A stretch of 64,000 bases of DNA from Pelagivirga sediminicola (GTDB taxonomy: Bacteria; Pseudomonadota; Alphaproteobacteria; Rhodobacterales; Rhodobacteraceae): NCBI RefSeq assembly GCF_003072125.1, contig NZ_QCYH01000004.1:124001-188000 (forward strand). Reading direction: 5' to 3'. This document shows positions 17,238-26,611 of the stretch, piece by piece. Each line of letters starts with the position of its first letter. Position 1 is the stretch's first letter. The translations under genes and the position numbers were made by a program. Below the pieces are notes generated by a model. That model was not told the DNA's origin and did no database searches. It worked only from the letters and a program-made list of their open reading frames with translations.

Positions 17238-19316
17238 ATGGCTATCCGAACGCGCACCATTTTGGCCTCTATCGGAGCGCTCGCCGTTGTTGTTGCCGGC
17301 GGGCTGGCATGGATGGCAGCGCCGCCCGCGCTTGAGGACAAATCGCCCGGTTTTACCGGCGCGGCAGACCTCGCGCTGATCGAGCGCGGAAGCTATATCG
17401 CGCGCCTCGGGGATTGCGTGGCCTGCCACACCGAGGAAGGCGGCGCCGAGATGGCCGGGGGCCGCGCGCTGGAGACGCCGTTCGGCATCATGCGCGCGAC
17501 CAACATCACGCCCGATCCGAAAACCGGCATCGGCGACTGGAGCTTTGCCGAGTTCGACCGCGCGATGCGCAAGGGCATCGCGAAGGACAACCATCACCTT
17601 TATCCGGCAATGCCTTACCCGTCCTATGCGCGGATGACCGACGAGGACATGACCGCTCTTTGGGCCTACATGAGCCAGGGCGTCCAACCTGTTGAAAAGG
17701 CGAACATGCCCAACGGGATCGGCTTTCCGTTCAACCAGCGCTGGGGCATCGGTTTGTGGAATGCCGTGTTCCTTCAGGATGAGCAGTTCACGCCGGACCC
17801 CGCGCAAAGCGACGAATGGAACCGCGGCGCCTATCTGGTGCAGGGGCCGGGGCATTGCGGCGCCTGCCACACGCCGCGCGGCATCGGCTTTCAGGAGGTC
17901 GCGATGGACGAGACGGGCCGCGCCGGGGACCGCTTCCTCGCCGGGTCTGTCGTGGAGGAATGGAATGCGGTCAATATCCGCAACCTGTGGACGCCCGATC
18001 ACATGGTTCAATTGCTCCGGACCGGGCAGAACAACGTGTCGTCGGCGGTCGGCGCAATGGCCGATGTGATCGAACATTCGACCCAGTATTTCACCGACGA
18101 AGACCTGATGGCGATGGCGGTCTACATGGATTCGCTGCCAACGGATGACGTGCGCCCCGACCTGCCGCCGCCGGAGCCCGGCCGCGATCCCGCGCCGGTT
18201 CCCGAAACGCTGTTCACCACGGCCGGCGGGCTGGGCTATGCCCAGTTCTGCGCCGATTGCCACCGCAATGACGGCCAGGGCGTGCCCGGTGTCTTTCCGC
18301 CGCTGTCGGGCAACCACGTGCTGTCGGCCGAGGATCCCGCAACGCTGACGCATATCACGCTGACCGGCTGGAAGTCCGTCGCGACGGACGCGCGCCCGCG
18401 CAGCTTCTACATGCCGAGCTTTGCCCGCCTGACAGATGCCGAACTGGCCGAGATCCTCACCTTCGTGCGCCAAAGCTGGGGCGGATCCGCGCCGGCGGTG
18501 ACGGAAAAGCAGCTGGCACAGGCGCGGCGCAAACTGGACCCGGCGATCGACAGCTCGACCTTCCAGACGCCGCGCATCGCCGCGCTGCTGGACGAGCCGA
18601 ACGCCGATCAGCTTGTCATGGGCATGCGGCTGAATGCCCAGACGCGTGATCTGCTGCCGGATAATGTCGGCAATGACATGAACTGCGCCTCGTGCCATCT
18701 GAACGCCGGAACCGTGGCCGAAGGCTCGCCCTATACCGGGGTGATCGCGTTCTTTCCCGCGCCTCAGGCCCGCGCGGGCCGCGAGGTCACGATGGAGGAT
18801 CGCATCAACGGTTGCTTCCGCCGCTCGATGAACGGCACGGCGCTGGACGAGACGTCCGAGGAAATGAAGGCGATGGTGGCCTATTTCGACTGGATGCGGA
18901 ACGAGCATGTCGCGGGCGACGATGTGCCCGGGCGCGGCATCGGCAGCGTGGATACGTCGCTGACCCCCGATCCCGAACGCGGCAAGGAGATCTATGCCCG
19001 GCAATGCGCCGTCTGCCACGGCGATGACGGCGAGGGCATCCGCGATGCGGCGGGGCAGGTGATCTATCCCGCGCTCTGGGGGGACCGGTCCTTCAACATC
19101 GGAGCGGGCATGGCGCGGACCTACAAGGCGGCGACCTTCGTCAAGCAGAACATGCCGGTTGCGCTCCACGACAACTTCCCGCTGGGGCAGGGCGGGCTGA
19201 GCGATCAGGATGCCGTCGACGTGGCAGAGTATTTCACCCACATGCCGCGGCCCGATTTTCCGGACAAGGTGCATGACTGGCCGGACGGGAACAAGCCGAA
19301 GGACGCCCGCTACTGA
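17238..19316 (+). CDS. Five-heme c-type cytochrome: alcohol-dehydrogenase-type triheme part fused to a TsdA-like diheme part
   Basis: Exported, probably membrane-anchored cytochrome of 692 residues with an N-terminal signal-anchor helix (about 8-28). Five CxxCH sites are visible at Cys60, Cys207, Cys338, Cys483 and Cys590. Residues 40-430 follow the alcohol/gluconate dehydrogenase cytochrome subunit pattern (GDCVACHT, NITPDPKTGIG, NRGAYLV, GHCGACHTPRG). Residues 470-692 follow thiosulfate dehydrogenase TsdA: NCASCHLNAGT, then Cys526 in INGCFRRSMNG at the place of the cysteine heme ligand, then CAVCHG and Met639 in NMP as a likely distal ligand. ATG 17238 has an AAAGGA site 8 nt upstream; ATG 17229 is an alternative. 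It stands alone, 36 bp from the convergent DapA-family gene. Reaction unknown: a sulfur-compound or dehydrogenase electron carrier. Confidence 0.8.
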   Translation: MAIRTRTILASIGALAVVVAGGLAWMAAPPALEDKSPGFTGAADLALIERGSYIARLGDCVACHTEEGGAEMAGGRALETPFGIMRATNITPDPKTGIGDWSFAEFDRAMRKGIAKDNHHLYPAMPYPSYARMTDEDMTALWAYMSQGVQPVEKANMPNGIGFPFNQRWGIGLWNAVFLQDEQFTPDPAQSDEWNRGAYLVQGPGHCGACHTPRGIGFQEVAMDETGRAGDRFLAGSVVEEWNAVNIRNLWTPDHMVQLLRTGQNNVSSAVGAMADVIEHSTQYFTDEDLMAMAVYMDSLPTDDVRPDLPPPEPGRDPAPVPETLFTTAGGLGYAQFCADCHRNDGQGVPGVFPPLSGNHVLSAEDPATLTHITLTGWKSVATDARPRSFYMPSFARLTDAELAEILTFVRQSWGGSAPAVTEKQLAQARRKLDPAIDSSTFQTPRIAALLDEPNADQLVMGMRLNAQTRDLLPDNVGNDMNCASCHLNAGTVAEGSPYTGVIAFFPAPQARAGREVTMEDRINGCFRRSMNGTALDETSEEMKAMVAYFDWMRNEHVAGDDVPGRGIGSVDTSLTPDPERGKEIYARQCAVCHGDDGEGIRDAAGQVIYPALWGDRSFNIGAGMARTYKAATFVKQNMPVALHDNFPLGQGGLSDQDAVDVAEYFTHMPRPDFPDKVHDWPDGNKPKDARY

Positions 19317-19326
19317 AGCGGGCGTC
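19302..19326. other. 10-bp inverted repeat spanning the cytochrome stop codon
   Basis: GACGCCCGCT (19302-19311) and AGCGGGCGTC (19317-19326) are perfect complements; the 5-nt loop ACTGA contains the TGA stop. It lies in the 36-bp gap before the convergent gene. It could help end transcription from either side, but neither strand has a U-run directly after it. Confidence 0.45.
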
Positions 19327-19352
19327 GCGGCGACCACAAAAACCGCAAGTTG

Positions 19353-20315
19353 TCACGCCGCGTATTTGCTCACCGCGCCGGGCAGTTTGCTCCAGTCCGC
19401 ATACCAAGCCTTGAACAGGTCCAGCTGCGCCTCGGCATAGCCGCGCTGGCTGTCGCTCAACGCGTCGGTCTCGTTGAAATGCAGCGCGTATTCGGCGTCG
19501 CCCTGCAAGACCATCAGATGCTTGTAATACAGCACCAGATCAGTGCCCTCGTCGAAGACCGACAGCACGTGCAGCGCATCGTCCAGCTCCTGCGCGCGCT
19601 TGCGGGCGTCCGCGTCGCCCGCTGCCGCGGCCTTGGAGAGCGCGACGAGGTGCAGCACCTCCTTGGGCAGCACGTTGCCGATGCCGGTGATCGCGCCGTA
19701 GGCACCGCATTGCACGAAGCCATGGACCACGGTCGTATCGACACCCACCATCAGCTTGATGTCGTCATCGCCGCTCGTGATATGCTCGGCCGCATAGCTC
19801 AGATCGGCGGCGCCGCCGAATTCCTTGAAGCCGACAAGGTTGGGATGCTCGGCGCGCAGCGCAAAGAAAAGGTCCGCGCGCGTGGCAAAGCCGTAATGCG
19901 GGCTGTTGTAGATCACCGCGGGCAGGTCTGGCGCGGCGGCCAGAATGGCCTTGAAATGTGCGCGCTGGGCGGCAGGCGACAGCCCGCGCGACAAAAGCCG
20001 CGGGATCACCATCAGACCGCGCGCGCCGACCTTCTGCGCATGCTCGGCATGGGCGACCGCGGCGCGCGAATTGACGGCGCCGGTCCCGACGATCACGGGC
20101 ACGCCCGCCTTTACCAGGCGCTCGACGCCCTCCATGCGCTCGGCATCGGTCAGCAGCGGCCAGTCGCCCATCGAGCCGCAATAGACGACCGCATGCATGC
20201 CCGCCTCGATCAGCTCCTTGCCCTTGCGGACGAGCGAATCGAAATCTGGGCTGCGGTCCGGATTGCAAGGGGTCATCAGGGCCGGGATGCACCCGGAGAA
20301 AATGTCGGAATTCAT
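19353..20315 (-). CDS. DapA-family aldolase, probable 1-pyrroline-4-hydroxy-2-carboxylate deaminase
   Basis: TIM-barrel class I aldolase-type enzyme of 320 residues. The Schiff-base lysine is Lys164 in VGFKEFGG and the partner tyrosine is Tyr136 in VIYNSPHYG. The substrate loop reads YCGSMGDW where dihydrodipicolinate synthase has GTTGE, so it is not lysine-biosynthetic DapA. In hydroxyproline catabolism a DapA-family deaminase converts 1-pyrroline-4-hydroxy-2-carboxylate to 2-oxoglutarate semialdehyde, the step after the D-hydroxyproline dehydrogenase in this locus. The ATG at 20315 has an AAAGGA site. The following aldehyde dehydrogenase of the pathway is not in the window. Other DapA-family sugar-acid lyases remain possible. 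Confidence 0.8.
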   Translation of the reverse strand: MNSDIFSGCIPALMTPCNPDRSPDFDSLVRKGKELIEAGMHAVVYCGSMGDWPLLTDAERMEGVERLVKAGVPVIVGTGAVNSRAAVAHAEHAQKVGARGLMVIPRLLSRGLSPAAQRAHFKAILAAAPDLPAVIYNSPHYGFATRADLFFALRAEHPNLVGFKEFGGAADLSYAAEHITSGDDDIKLMVGVDTTVVHGFVQCGAYGAITGIGNVLPKEVLHLVALSKAAAAGDADARKRAQELDDALHVLSVFDEGTDLVLYYKHLMVLQGDAEYALHFNETDALSDSQRGYAEAQLDLFKAWYADWSKLPGAVSKYAA

Positions 20316-20415
20316 GTCGCTATCCTTTGGAAACCTGAGCTTTTCCGCACGAGGACAGGTGCGCTGCGCCCGATCCCGCTTGGGAGTGATCCAAGAATAC
20401 CATGTGTATTTTTAT

Positions 20416-20423
20416 TGTCGACA
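20416..20423. promoter_or_regulatory. Candidate GntR/FCD operator TGTCGACA, copy 1
   Basis: The perfect palindrome TGTCGACA, within ATTGTCGACATGA, lies in the gap between the regulator gene and the DapA-family start. The same ten bases TGTCGACATG recur upstream of the regulator gene. The GT-N2-AC core suits FCD-type regulators. Confidence 0.4.
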
Positions 20424-20468
20424 TGATTTTCGGACGCGGGCAGGTACCACAGAGCCCGCCCGTGCCGC

Positions 20469-21173
20469 TCAAAGCGTGATATGCTGGCGCCGGTCGCGGG
20501 CGATCATGGTCTGGATCTGGGTGACGATCTGGTCGGCATGCGCCTGCGCCAGCGCGTCGGCGCGGGGTACGTCGCGCGACTCGATCGCGGCGATCATGTC
20601 GGCGTGTTCCTGCACGTAGCGGGCGGGAACGCCGTCCTCGAACGTGTAATAGTAAAGCCGCAGCAGGCGCCGCCCCTCGTCCAGCAGGCGGTGGCACAGC
20701 GCCTCGTAATAGGGGTTCCGCCCGGCGGTGGCGATGGCGGCGTGGAATTCGCGGTTGGTGGCGATCATCCCCGGCGCGTCCCGCGCCTCGGCCGCCTTGG
20801 CGTATTCGCGGTGCCAATGTTCGAGCGCCGACAGGTCGGCGGCCTCGCGGTTTTCCGCCGCCAGCCGGGTGGTCACGCGATACATCAGCGTCAGCGCATC
20901 AAAGAAGTTGTGCAGGTTCAACAAATCAATGCTCGACACCACGGTCGAGCGGTTGGGCAGCGCCGTCACCAACCCTTCGCTGGCCAGCCTCACCAGCGCC
21001 TCGCGGATGGGCGTGCGCGACATCGAGAGCCGCTCGGACAGCATGATCTCATCAATGGGGCTGCCGGGGGCGAGCGTCAGATCGAGGATCTCGCCCCGCA
21101 GCACGTCATAGACATATTGAACGCCAGAGCCGCGCTTGCGCTCGGGCGGGCAGGCGGCCGGTTTCTGCGTCAT
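20469..21173 (-). CDS. GntR-family transcriptional regulator, FCD subfamily (hydroxyproline locus)
   Basis: Regulator of 234 residues. The N-terminal winged helix is clear (VYDVLRGEILDLTLAPGSPIDEIMLSERL, then MSRTPIREALVRLASEGLV), and the FCD domain includes NREFHAAIATAGRNPYYE with its conserved histidine. It starts at ATG 21173, where the upstream frame loses similarity to the family. It lies upstream of, and in line with, the DapA-family gene, with a 153-bp gap between them. A TGTCGACATG motif occurs both in that gap and 15 bp upstream of its own start, which suggests autoregulation and control of the deaminase gene. The effector could be a hydroxyproline-pathway acid; this is inferred. Confidence 0.85.
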   Translation of the reverse strand: MTQKPAACPPERKRGSGVQYVYDVLRGEILDLTLAPGSPIDEIMLSERLSMSRTPIREALVRLASEGLVTALPNRSTVVSSIDLLNLHNFFDALTLMYRVTTRLAAENREAADLSALEHWHREYAKAAEARDAPGMIATNREFHAAIATAGRNPYYEALCHRLLDEGRRLLRLYYYTFEDGVPARYVQEHADMIAAIESRDVPRADALAQAHADQIVTQIQTMIARDRRQHITL

Positions 21174-21187
21174 GGAATGTCCCGTTC

Positions 21188-21195
21188 TGTCGACA
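21188..21195. promoter_or_regulatory. Candidate GntR/FCD operator TGTCGACA, copy 2
   Basis: Palindrome within CTGTCGACATGG, 15 bp upstream of the regulator start codon. It shares TGTCGACATG with the copy at 20416-20423. TGTCGACA also occurs once inside xerC, so the motif alone is not specific. Confidence 0.4.
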
Positions 21196-21223
21196 TGGCA
21201 AATACCGTCCCGCGCGCGGCGCG

Positions 21224-22492
<1,269 letters not shown>

Positions 22493-23425
22493 TTATCCGC
22501 CGAACACCGACCAGCCGGTGAAATTGGCCAATCTGTGCGCCGCTTCGGTTCCGGCCTTGGAGTTGCCGTAATGGTTCAATCCCGGCGACCAAACCGCGAT
22601 GGACGCCTTGCCCGGCGCGATCATCAGGATGCCGCCGCCCACGCCGCTTTTGCCGGGCAGGCCCACGCGATAGGCGAAATCGCCCGAGCCGTCGTAATGC
22701 CCGCAGGTCATCATCAGCGCGTTGATCCGCCGCGCGCGCCGCTCCGAGATCAGACGCGGCGCGCCCTCCAGCCCGGCCAGCATCCGGCCCGACCGCGCAA
22801 GCTGATCGGTGGTCATGGAGATGGCGCATTGATGCATGTAGGTGCCCAGCGTCATGTCCGGCTCGTTGCGCAGATTGTCGAAGGAATAAAGGTAATGTGC
22901 CAATGCCGCGTTGCGGTGGCCGGTCGCTTCCTCCGAGGCGGCGACATGTTTGTCGATGTGGATATCCTCGTCCTCGGCGGCGGCGCGGATGAACTGGATC
23001 AGCTCGGCCAGCGCTTCGCGCGGCTGGCGCCCGTCCAGCAGCGCATCGGTGGTGACCAGCGCGCCCGCGTTGATGAACGGGTTGCGTGGCCGGCCTCTTT
23101 CCTGCTCCAAAAGCGCGATGGAGTTGAAGGCGGTCCCCGACGGCTCGCGCCCGACCCGCGCCCAGAGCGCATCGCCGATGCGGCCAAGGGCGGCGGCCAG
23201 CGTGAACACCTTGCTGACGCTCTGGATCGAAAACCGCTTGTCATGCGCGCCCGCCGAAATGGTGCGCCCATCGGCCATCGCGACGGAAATCGCGAATTGC
23301 GCCGGATCAACGGCCGCGAGTTCCGGGATGTAGGAGGCGGGCGTGCCCCAGTCCGCATCCGCGTGGATGTCGCGGTCCAGCGCGTGCAGGAAGTCCTGCA
23401 ATCCTTCGGGGAAGGTGGGGCTCAT
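22493..23425 (-). CDS. glsA: Glutaminase
   Basis: Cytoplasmic serine-dependent hydrolase converting glutamine to glutamate and ammonia. It is 310 residues, the usual length of bacterial glutaminases. The beta-lactamase-like catalytic pair is Ser69 and Lys72 in FSIQSVSKVF. Further conserved blocks are EPSGTAFNSI, RPRNPFINAGAL, and GKSGVGGGI near the C-terminus. It precedes aspC by 60 bp and follows ychF; all three are on the minus strand. Together with the oxoprolinase and glutamate dehydrogenase genes, the window is rich in glutamate-linked nitrogen metabolism. Confidence 0.93.
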   Translation of the reverse strand: MSPTFPEGLQDFLHALDRDIHADADWGTPASYIPELAAVDPAQFAISVAMADGRTISAGAHDKRFSIQSVSKVFTLAAALGRIGDALWARVGREPSGTAFNSIALLEQERGRPRNPFINAGALVTTDALLDGRQPREALAELIQFIRAAAEDEDIHIDKHVAASEEATGHRNAALAHYLYSFDNLRNEPDMTLGTYMHQCAISMTTDQLARSGRMLAGLEGAPRLISERRARRINALMMTCGHYDGSGDFAYRVGLPGKSGVGGGILMIAPGKASIAVWSPGLNHYGNSKAGTEAAHRLANFTGWSVFGG

Positions 23426-23449
23426 GCGTTCTCCGGTTCGGGGCGTGCC

Positions 23450-24547
23450 TCAGGTGTTGAACAGAAAGTGCAGCACGTCGCCATCCTTGACGATATACGC
23501 TTTTCCTTCGGCGCGCATCTTGCCCGCCTCTTTCGCGGCCTGTTCGCCGCCCAGGGTGACGAAATCGTCATAGCTGATGGTTTCCGCACGGATAAAGCCG
23601 CGCTCGAAATCGCCGTGGATCACGCCGGCGGCCTTCGGCGCGGTGGTGCCCGCGCGGATCGTCCAGGCGCGCGCCTCCTTGGGGCCGACCGTGAAATATG
23701 TCTCAAGATGCAAGAGCTCGTAGCCCGCCTTGATCAGGCGGCTCAGCCCGGCCTCGTCGAGGCCCATTTCCGTGAGGAACATCTCGGCCTCTTCGGCGTC
23801 AAGCTGGCTGATTTCCTCCTCGATCTGGGCGCTGATGACGACGTGGCTGTTGCCCTCGGCCGCGGCCATCTCGCCCACCTTGGCCGACAGCGCGTTGCCC
23901 TCGGCCGCATCGGATTCGCCGACGTTGCAGACATAAAGGACCGGCTTGGTGGTCAGCAGTTGCAGCATTTTCCACGCGCGGCGGTCCTCGTCATCGACCT
24001 GGACGGTGCGGGCCGGTTTGCCGTCCTCCAGCACCGCCAGCGCGGCGCGCAGCAGGCGTTCCTGCTGCACCGCCTCCTTGTCGCCGCCGCGCACCTTGCG
24101 GGTGATGTTCACCAGACGCTTCTCGATGCTTTCGATATCGGCGAGCATCAGCTCGGTCTCGATGGTTTCGGCGTCGGCCACGGGGTCGATCCGGTTCTCC
24201 ACATGGGTGACGTCATCATCCTCAAAGCAGCGCACGACATGCGCGATCGCGTCCACCTCGCGGATATTGGCCAGAAACTGGTTGCCCAGCCCCTCGCCCT
24301 TGCTGGCGCCCTTCACAAGGCCCGCGATATCGACAAAGGTCATGCGCGTCGGGATGGTCTGATTGCTGCCCGCGATTGTGGCCAGCTTGTCCAGCCGCGG
24401 ATCGGGCACGGCGACGTCGCCGACATTCGGCTCGATCGTGCAGAACGGAAAATTCGCCGCCTGCGCGGCGGCGGTGCGCGTCAGCGCGTTGAAGAGCGTC
24501 GACTTGCCCACGTTGGGCAGTCCGACGATACCCATTTTGAACCCCAT
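23450..24547 (-). CDS. ychF: Redox-regulated ribosome-associated ATPase YchF/OLA1
   Basis: Universally conserved Obg-family P-loop protein of 365 residues. The P-loop is GLPNVGKSTLFNALT, switch motif DIAGLVKGASKGEGLGNQFL is intact, and the nucleotide-specificity motif is NVGE instead of NKxD, the YchF hallmark that gives ATP preference. A C-terminal TGS domain is recognisable in LETYFTVGPKEARAWTI and GVIHGDFERGFIRAE. The start MGFKMGIVGLPN is the typical YchF N-terminus. It is divergent from trpA, leaving a 120-bp shared upstream region. Confidence 0.95.
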   Translation of the reverse strand: MGFKMGIVGLPNVGKSTLFNALTRTAAAQAANFPFCTIEPNVGDVAVPDPRLDKLATIAGSNQTIPTRMTFVDIAGLVKGASKGEGLGNQFLANIREVDAIAHVVRCFEDDDVTHVENRIDPVADAETIETELMLADIESIEKRLVNITRKVRGGDKEAVQQERLLRAALAVLEDGKPARTVQVDDEDRRAWKMLQLLTTKPVLYVCNVGESDAAEGNALSAKVGEMAAAEGNSHVVISAQIEEEISQLDAEEAEMFLTEMGLDEAGLSRLIKAGYELLHLETYFTVGPKEARAWTIRAGTTAPKAAGVIHGDFERGFIRAETISYDDFVTLGGEQAAKEAGKMRAEGKAYIVKDGDVLHFLFNT

Positions 24548-24667
24548 GACGCCGCTCCTTGGTGAAAAGTCAACGCATCTATGTCAGCCGCGCCTGCGGC
24601 GTCAAGCAGACCATTGATTTCCGCGCCCGCTTGGGCCAAACCCGCCTTGATCAAACAGGGGACCGCC

Positions 24668-25459
24668 ATGAGCCGTATCGACGCCAAATTCGCCGAGTTG
24701 AAAGCCGCCGGGAAAAAGGCATTCGTGGCCTATGTGATGGCGGGGGATCCCGATTTCGACACCTCGCTGGAGGTGGTCAAGGGGCTGCCGGATGCGGGCG
24801 TCGACATCATCGAGCTGGGCCTGCCCTTCACCGATCCGATGGCCGACGGCGCCACGATCCAGCTGGCCGGGCAGCGCGCGCTGAAGGGCGGCATGACGTT
24901 GAAGCGCACGTTGCAGATGGCGCGCGACTTCCGCAAGGATGACGACACCACGCCGATCGTGCTGATGGGGTATTACAACCCGATCTACAATCACGGCGTC
25001 CCGCAATTCCTGACCGATGCGCGCGAGGCGGGTGTCGACGGGCTGATCGTGGTTGATCTGCCCCCCGAAGAGGACGAGGAGCTGTGCATCCCCGCGCAGG
25101 CCGCCGGCCTCAACTTCATCCGGCTGGCGACGCCCACGACCGATGACAAGCGTTTGCCGAAGGTCATGCAGAACACGTCGGGTTTCGTCTATTACGTCTC
25201 GATCACCGGCATCACCGGCGCGGCGGCCGCCGAGGCGGGCGATGTCGCGCCCGAAGTCGCGCGGATCAAGAAGGTGACGGACCTGCCCGTGATCGTCGGC
25301 TTCGGCATCCGCACGCCCGAAACTTCGCGCGCCATTGCCAGTGTGGCAGACGGCGCAGTGGTCGGCAGCGCCATCGTCGGCAAGATCGCGGATGGCGAAA
25401 GCCCGGCAAAGGTGCTGGAATTCGTCAAGGGGCTGGCGGACGGCGCCCATTCGGCCTGA
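24668..25459 (+). CDS. trpA: Tryptophan synthase alpha subunit
   Basis: Cleaves indole-3-glycerol phosphate to indole and glyceraldehyde 3-phosphate in the last stage of tryptophan synthesis. It is 263 residues. Catalytic Glu49 ([12 protein letters not shown]) and Asp60 (PMADG) are present, as are the phosphate-binding loops [14 protein letters not shown] and VGFGIRTPE. The ATG at 24668 has an AGGGGA site. trpB is not adjacent, as is common in this group. Its stop overlaps the start of the methyltransferase gene (TGATG), so the two are translationally coupled although functionally unrelated. Confidence 0.95.
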   Translation: MSRIDAKFAELKAAGKKAFVAYVMAGDPDFDTSLEVVKGLPDAGVDIIELGLPFTDPMADGATIQLAGQRALKGGMTLKRTLQMARDFRKDDDTTPIVLMGYYNPIYNHGVPQFLTDAREAGVDGLIVVDLPPEEDEELCIPAQAAGLNFIRLATPTTDDKRLPKVMQNTSGFVYYVSITGITGAAAAEAGDVAPEVARIKKVTDLPVIVGFGIRTPETSRAIASVADGAVVGSAIVGKIADGESPAKVLEFVKGLADGAHSA

Positions 25460-25914
25460 TGCCTGCCGCGTCGCTCGCCACGCCCCTGGGCGCGCTTTGC
25501 GTCACCGAGGAGCATGGGGCGATCACCGCGCTGGATTGGCACGATGCCTTCGTGCAGGGCGACACGCCGGTGCTGCGCCGCGCGCTGGCGCAGCTGCGCG
25601 CCTATTTCGCGGGCGATCTGGAGCAATTCGATCTGCCGCTGAAGGTGCCCGGCACCGATTTTCAGCGCGGCGTCTGCGATGCCATCGCCGCAATCCCGTA
25701 TGGCGAGACGCGCAGCTACGGCGATCTGGCCCGCGCGCTGAAAGTGCCTGCGCAGGCGATTGGAACGGGGTGCGGCGGCAACCCGATCCCGATCATCATC
25801 CCTTGCCACCGCGTGCTGGGCACAAGCGGTCTGGGCGGGTTCTCGGGCAAGGGCGGGGTGGAGACGAAGGTGTGGCTTTTGCGCCATGAGGGGGCGGCCG
25901 GGCTGTTGATTTAA
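25459..25914 (+). CDS. ogt: Methylated-DNA--protein-cysteine methyltransferase
   Basis: Suicide repair protein of 151 residues that removes alkyl groups from O6-alkylguanine. The acceptor cysteine is Cys116 in NPIPIIIPCHRVLG. The DNA-binding helix region FQRGVCDAIAAIPYGETRSYGDLARAL precedes it in the usual order. The N-terminal domain is short, as in Ogt-type proteins, and there is no Ada regulatory domain. The loop before the active site reads GTGCGGNP where many relatives have A/G-x-A-N-x-x-NP; this is a small variation next to an intact active site. Coupled to trpA by a TGATG overlap. Confidence 0.92.
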   Translation: MPAASLATPLGALCVTEEHGAITALDWHDAFVQGDTPVLRRALAQLRAYFAGDLEQFDLPLKVPGTDFQRGVCDAIAAIPYGETRSYGDLARALKVPAQAIGTGCGGNPIPIIIPCHRVLGTSGLGGFSGKGGVETKVWLLRHEGAAGLLI

Positions 25915-26083
25915 ATGCTCGCAACGTTGATATTCAGGGCGCCACGGCTGCGAACCTTGCTGCTATAAGGCGCACCATCGCTTGCGGGCTGCGTGGATCC
26001 GGCTCGTAGAGGAGCGGCCGTTTGGTAAGCTATGCGCGCCACGATTTGTCAGGCAGCGCGATGCGAAATCGGGATCTCGGGCG

Positions 26084-26548
26084 CTATCGCCCTGCCAGCC
26101 TGCGGTTTGCCAAATCGAACAGCCAGAGGCCAAGCGCGACGGTGACGGGCGTCAGGATGGGGTGCAGCATCAACTCCAGAAACGGCTCGTACCACAGCCA
26201 TGTCGTGCCGAAGCCGCCACGATAGCTTGAGGCGATCGGGAAAAGTGAAGTGATGCAAACCGCCAGCCACAACCCGGCAAGGACGGCGCGCCGCAGCGAC
26301 GATTGCGCCAGAGCCGCACCGGCAAGCGCAAAGAGAATTGCCAGCGGCATGGCAAAGAGCGCGTAGCCAAAAAGCACCACGCCGATGCCGGCGCAGTCGC
26401 TGTAGTGGCAGCCAGCATCCGACCACCTGATCGTGGAATGGATGACGCCGAACGAGATCAGCTCATGCGCCAGAAGCGCGGGGATCATGGTTGCAACTGC
26501 GCTCAGCGCCGTGTGCCGCGCCGCGCGCAGACGTGAAATGATGGCCAT
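26084..26548 (-). CDS. Hypothetical membrane protein with four predicted helices
   Basis: I do not recognise this 154-residue protein. It shows four hydrophobic segments (about 18-36, 53-80, 86-106 and 125-145), a cysteine pair in DAGCHYSDCAG between the first two, and a basic C-terminus. ATG 26548 (MAIISRL) has a GGATGGG site 6 nt upstream; an upstream in-frame ATG at 26602 is less likely. It is convergent with ogt across 169 bp in which I see no gene. Its composition seems less biased than its neighbours. A periplasmic or membrane role is all that can be said. Confidence 0.6.
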   Translation of the reverse strand: MAIISRLRAARHTALSAVATMIPALLAHELISFGVIHSTIRWSDAGCHYSDCAGIGVVLFGYALFAMPLAILFALAGAALAQSSLRRAVLAGLWLAVCITSLFPIASSYRGGFGTTWLWYEPFLELMLHPILTPVTVALGLWLFDLANRRLAGR

Positions 26549-26611
26549 CGCGCACCCATCCAGTTGTCGATGATTGAGGATCGGATCGCCAAGGCCCGGC
26601 AACAGGGCGCT

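Noticed and set aside
17157..19337. A 726-codon open frame on the minus strand
   Set aside because: It is antisense to the five-heme cytochrome, whose heme motifs and signal anchor identify the real strand.
19353..20315. Dihydrodipicolinate synthase for lysine synthesis
   Set aside because: The GTTGE substrate loop is replaced by CGSMGDW, and the gene sits within hydroxyproline catabolism.
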